Under the pieces are notes generated by a model that did no database searches, had not been told where the DNA came from, and saw only the letters and a program-made list of their open reading frames with translations. Position numbers and translations under genes: made by a program. Of a stretch of DNA of 64,000 bases, positions 62,652-64,000 are shown piece after piece. How positions within the stretch are numbered: the stretch's first letter is position 1; each line of letters begins with the position of its first letter. Source of the stretch: Microcoleus sp036704825 (GTDB lineage Bacteria > Cyanobacteriota > Cyanobacteriia > Cyanobacteriales > Microcoleaceae); NCBI GenBank assembly GCA_036704825.1, contig JAUBSN010000022.1:1-64000 (forward strand), written 5' to 3'.

Positions 62652-62687
62652 AGTTACCAGCGCTATCCTATAGTTACTTTAGGTAAA
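62652..62687. promoter_or_regulatory. Candidate operator between acsF and hxlR
   Basis: AGTTAC at 62652-62657 and 62672-62677 (20 bases apart), then five bases and GTAAA at 62683-62687. The last part, TTAC-N5-GTAA, is a small inverted repeat. Same as 55791-55826. It lies between divergent genes and is suited to a regulator that controls both. Confidence 0.65.
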
Positions 62688-62848
62688 GCATTGAAGCAAA
62701 TAGGACGCTTGAGCCATTTCTAAAGAAATATTAATTTTCGGGTTTGGCAAATCAAAAAAACGTTACAAACATTTTAGAAGTCCAAACCAGCTTGAAATTG
62801 CGATCGCGCAGTTATCTACCCCTGGAATATCCATTTTGAAGGGAGTTT

Positions 62849-63244
62849 ATGGTGGAAGCAAGTCAGTGCGTAGAAGTCAAATGTCCGATTCAATTTGTGC
62901 TGGATTTGTTGGACAATAAATGGTCAATTTTGGTTCTACGCGAACTGTTTGGAGGCGCGAGGCGTACCCACGAATTACTCGCGGCACTTCCTGGCATCAG
63001 CACCAAAACCCTCACCCAACGCCTACGAGAGTTGGAATCTCAAGGGTTAGTCTCGCGCCGTGTTTATGCCGAGATTCCGCCCCGTGTAGAATATTCCCTC
63101 ACGCCCAAGGGTCGCCAAATTCAACCGGTGATGGTAGCCCTGCATCAAGTAGGATCGCAGTGGCTGGGACAGGAGAGTTGTATTTGTCCGCTAACACACT
63201 CGGATGCTGAGGACGATGTAAATGCACAACAGGTTACTCCTTGA
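62849..63244 (+). CDS. HxlR-family transcriptional regulator with four cysteines
   Basis: 131 residues, ATG at 62849 preceded by GAAGGGAG. HxlR-type winged helix: PIQFVLDLLDNKWSILVLRELFGGARRTHELLAALPGISTKTLTQRLRELE, wing RRVYAEIPPRVEYSLT. Cysteines stand at 7 and 12 (SQCVEVKCPI) and at 111 and 113 (ESCICPLTH), a possible cluster or disulfide site. In Synechocystis the equivalent operon is controlled by ChlR, a MarR-family Fe-S activator; here an HxlR protein is divergent from acsF and may play that part. It is inferred, not shown. Confidence 0.9.
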   Translation: MVEASQCVEVKCPIQFVLDLLDNKWSILVLRELFGGARRTHELLAALPGISTKTLTQRLRELESQGLVSRRVYAEIPPRVEYSLTPKGRQIQPVMVALHQVGSQWLGQESCICPLTHSDAEDDVNAQQVTP

Positions 63245-63253
63245 GATTGACTC

Positions 63254-63335
63254 AGAAACCTGGTTTTTTACGACAATATTTCGTTCCCACCGACAGATCA
63301 AGTGAAAAACTGGTTTCTTTAGTCGAAGTGCGTAA
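63254..63335. repeat. Diverged copy of the AAACCCGGTTTC palindromic element
   Basis: AGAAACCTGGTTTTT (63254-63268) and AAAAACTGGTTTCT (63305-63318) then GTGCGTAAG. Compare 53519-53618. Between the HxlR stop and the next gene. Confidence 0.7.
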
Positions 63336-63353
63336 GAGAATTGATAGTTTCTA

Positions 63354-63578
63354 CTAGGCAAATACGGCTGCTACAGCTTGCGGCAATGCGATCGGTACAA
63401 AATATGCAACTGGATACAAATAATCTTCGCCAGATTCATCAATAACTCGGATTAATTGATGTTCCCCAGCGCGATTATCCGAGATTATTTGGTAGATTTT
63501 TCGCACTTCCAATGATGCTGGGTAGTCTTGGTTGTTAATGCAAACTACAAATTTTGTTTCTAACTTATGGGGATTCAT
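63354..63578 (-). CDS. Small protein of unknown function
   Basis: 74 residues from the ATG at 63578, chosen because GGAG lies five to eight bases upstream. Strand-rich: TKFVVCINNQDYPASLEVRKIYQIISDN, then HQLIRVIDESGEDYLYPVAYFVPIALP. This pattern recalls short cyanobacterial proteins of the SH3-like type next to nuclease or XisI genes, but I cannot name the family. It lies 30 bases after the xisI gene on the same strand and could share its message. Confidence 0.7.
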   Translation of the reverse strand: MNPHKLETKFVVCINNQDYPASLEVRKIYQIISDNRAGEHQLIRVIDESGEDYLYPVAYFVPIALPQAVAAVFA

Positions 63579-63608
63579 GTCTCCTCGTATCAAATATGTT
63601 TGATAGCG

Positions 63609-63950
63609 CTAGGAAGCTACTGCAAAATCCGTGTACTGCCGCATTCCAGGCTCGTGAAATGCTAATACAATATCTTCTTTAGGAACCCCAGCACGCACTA
63701 AATCTGTTGCAATTCCATCTTCTGTCCAGTCTTCCTCAATCCAGAATTTCCCATCCCGAATCCTAACGTAGACAGTCATCCCGGTAATGCGTTCTCCCTT
63801 GTGCCAGCCCAGATTCATCCACATATAATGACCTTTTTGTGCATCGGTAATTAAGAAGGTTTCGATGTCTGGTTGAGGACGGCGGCACAATTCTATATAC
63901 TCGGTTAAAATCCGCTCGATTAATTTGGGATACTCGGTTAGTTTATCCAT
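63609..63950 (-). CDS. xisI: XisI-family protein
   Basis: 113 residues. The family pattern is clear: MDKLTEYPKLIERILTEYIEL, DAQKGHYMWMNLGWHKGERI, YVRIRDGKFWIEEDWTEDGIATDLVRAGVPKEDIVLAFHEP. Named from the fdxN-element excision genes of Anabaena, but XisI/XisH pairs are widespread in cyanobacteria that have no such element, so an excision role here is unlikely. It overlaps the preceding xisH by 13 bases. Confidence 0.93.
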   Translation of the reverse strand: MDKLTEYPKLIERILTEYIELCRRPQPDIETFLITDAQKGHYMWMNLGWHKGERITGMTVYVRIRDGKFWIEEDWTEDGIATDLVRAGVPKEDIVLAFHEPGMRQYTDFAVAS

Positions 63951-64000
63951 TGTACTATTTCCTCTACTTCTGTATTGACGACTATTAGGGGAAGTTGATG
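63938..64000 (-). CDS. xisH: XisH-family protein, C-terminal end (partial)
   Basis: Twenty codons to the stop at 63938-63940, reading ...PLIVVNTEVEEIVQWIN, which is the usual XisH ending. The window edge cuts the rest. It overlaps xisI by 13 bases, the common arrangement of the pair, and so supports the assignment of both. Confidence 0.8.
   Translation of the reverse strand, partial: HQLPLIVVNTEVEEIVQWIN

Noticed and set aside
63609..64000. Excision system for a nitrogen-fixation element
   Set aside because: Only XisI and the end of XisH are visible, no XisF recombinase or fdxN; the pair is widespread without the element.

Overview
The window comes from a cyanobacterium, most likely a filamentous Oscillatoriales type (Microcoleus/Oscillatoria/Phormidium-like; inference from gene content, not from a search). 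Support: two psbA genes (one cut by the left edge), petC, heme oxygenase and AcsF, the cyanobacterial efp-accB and gpmI-secG neighbourhoods, a DUF6391 protein, many Uma2-family genes, XisH/XisI, frequent GCGATCGC-type (HIP1) octamers and heptanucleotide tandem repeats typical of cyanobacterial intergenic DNA.

Layout. 1-3.2 kb: tail of psbA, a GerMN-domain protein, an ArsR-type regulator, and efp-accB. 3.2-10.2 kb: thylakoid-lumen cyclophilin, small membrane protein, thiL carrying an in-frame palindromic repeat, a truncated CHAT/TPR gene, Uma2 nuclease-like protein and cysteine desulfurase. 10.3-19.4 kb: a lipoprotein with phospholipase-D, EF-hand and ComEA-type modules, Ca2+/H+ exchanger, Uma2 copy, DUF6391, two tandem MORN-repeat proteins and a repeat-rich proline lipoprotein. 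19.4-20.8 kb: a decayed tnpB element. 20.9-26.5 kb: retropepsin-like protease, gpmI, secG, zinc metallopeptidase, Nudix hydrolase and a rhodanese without its cysteine.

26.9-31.1 kb: a compact three-gene operon, winged-helix protein / P-loop ATPase / PD-(D/E)xK nuclease. I cannot match it to a named system; it is the best candidate here for an undescribed defence or DNA-processing module. It is followed by two tandemly duplicated Uma2 genes whose duplication includes the last codons of the nuclease gene. 33-49 kb: LOV-PAS-GGDEF-EAL protein, prohibitin, endonuclease V, KGG stress protein, two FHA proteins (one fused to a flavoprotein), a solitary C5 DNA methyltransferase, miaB, ddl and an AI-2E transporter.

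49.4-63.3 kb: an HtrA protease and two MITE-like elements (one with a perfect 10-bp target duplication) lead into what reads as a low-oxygen acclimation island. It holds a ferredoxin-metallo-beta-lactamase fusion, two radical-SAM proteins, a fatty-acid desaturase, a Rieske protein with a DUF2892 partner, a D1' form of psbA (Ala80, Leu158 and Ala286 all present), and the operon acsF-ho-hemN-hcp with a divergent HxlR regulator carrying four cysteines. A two-part motif, AGTTAC-N14-AGTTAC-N5-GTAAA, occurs upstream of both psbA and acsF and is a candidate shared operator. The island would swap oxygen-dependent or oxygen-starved steps of chlorophyll, bilin and heme synthesis and of photosystem II for low-oxygen versions. 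The right edge holds xisI and the end of xisH.

No tRNA, rRNA, CRISPR array or replication origin was recognised. All family names come from motif recognition by eye; no search was run.
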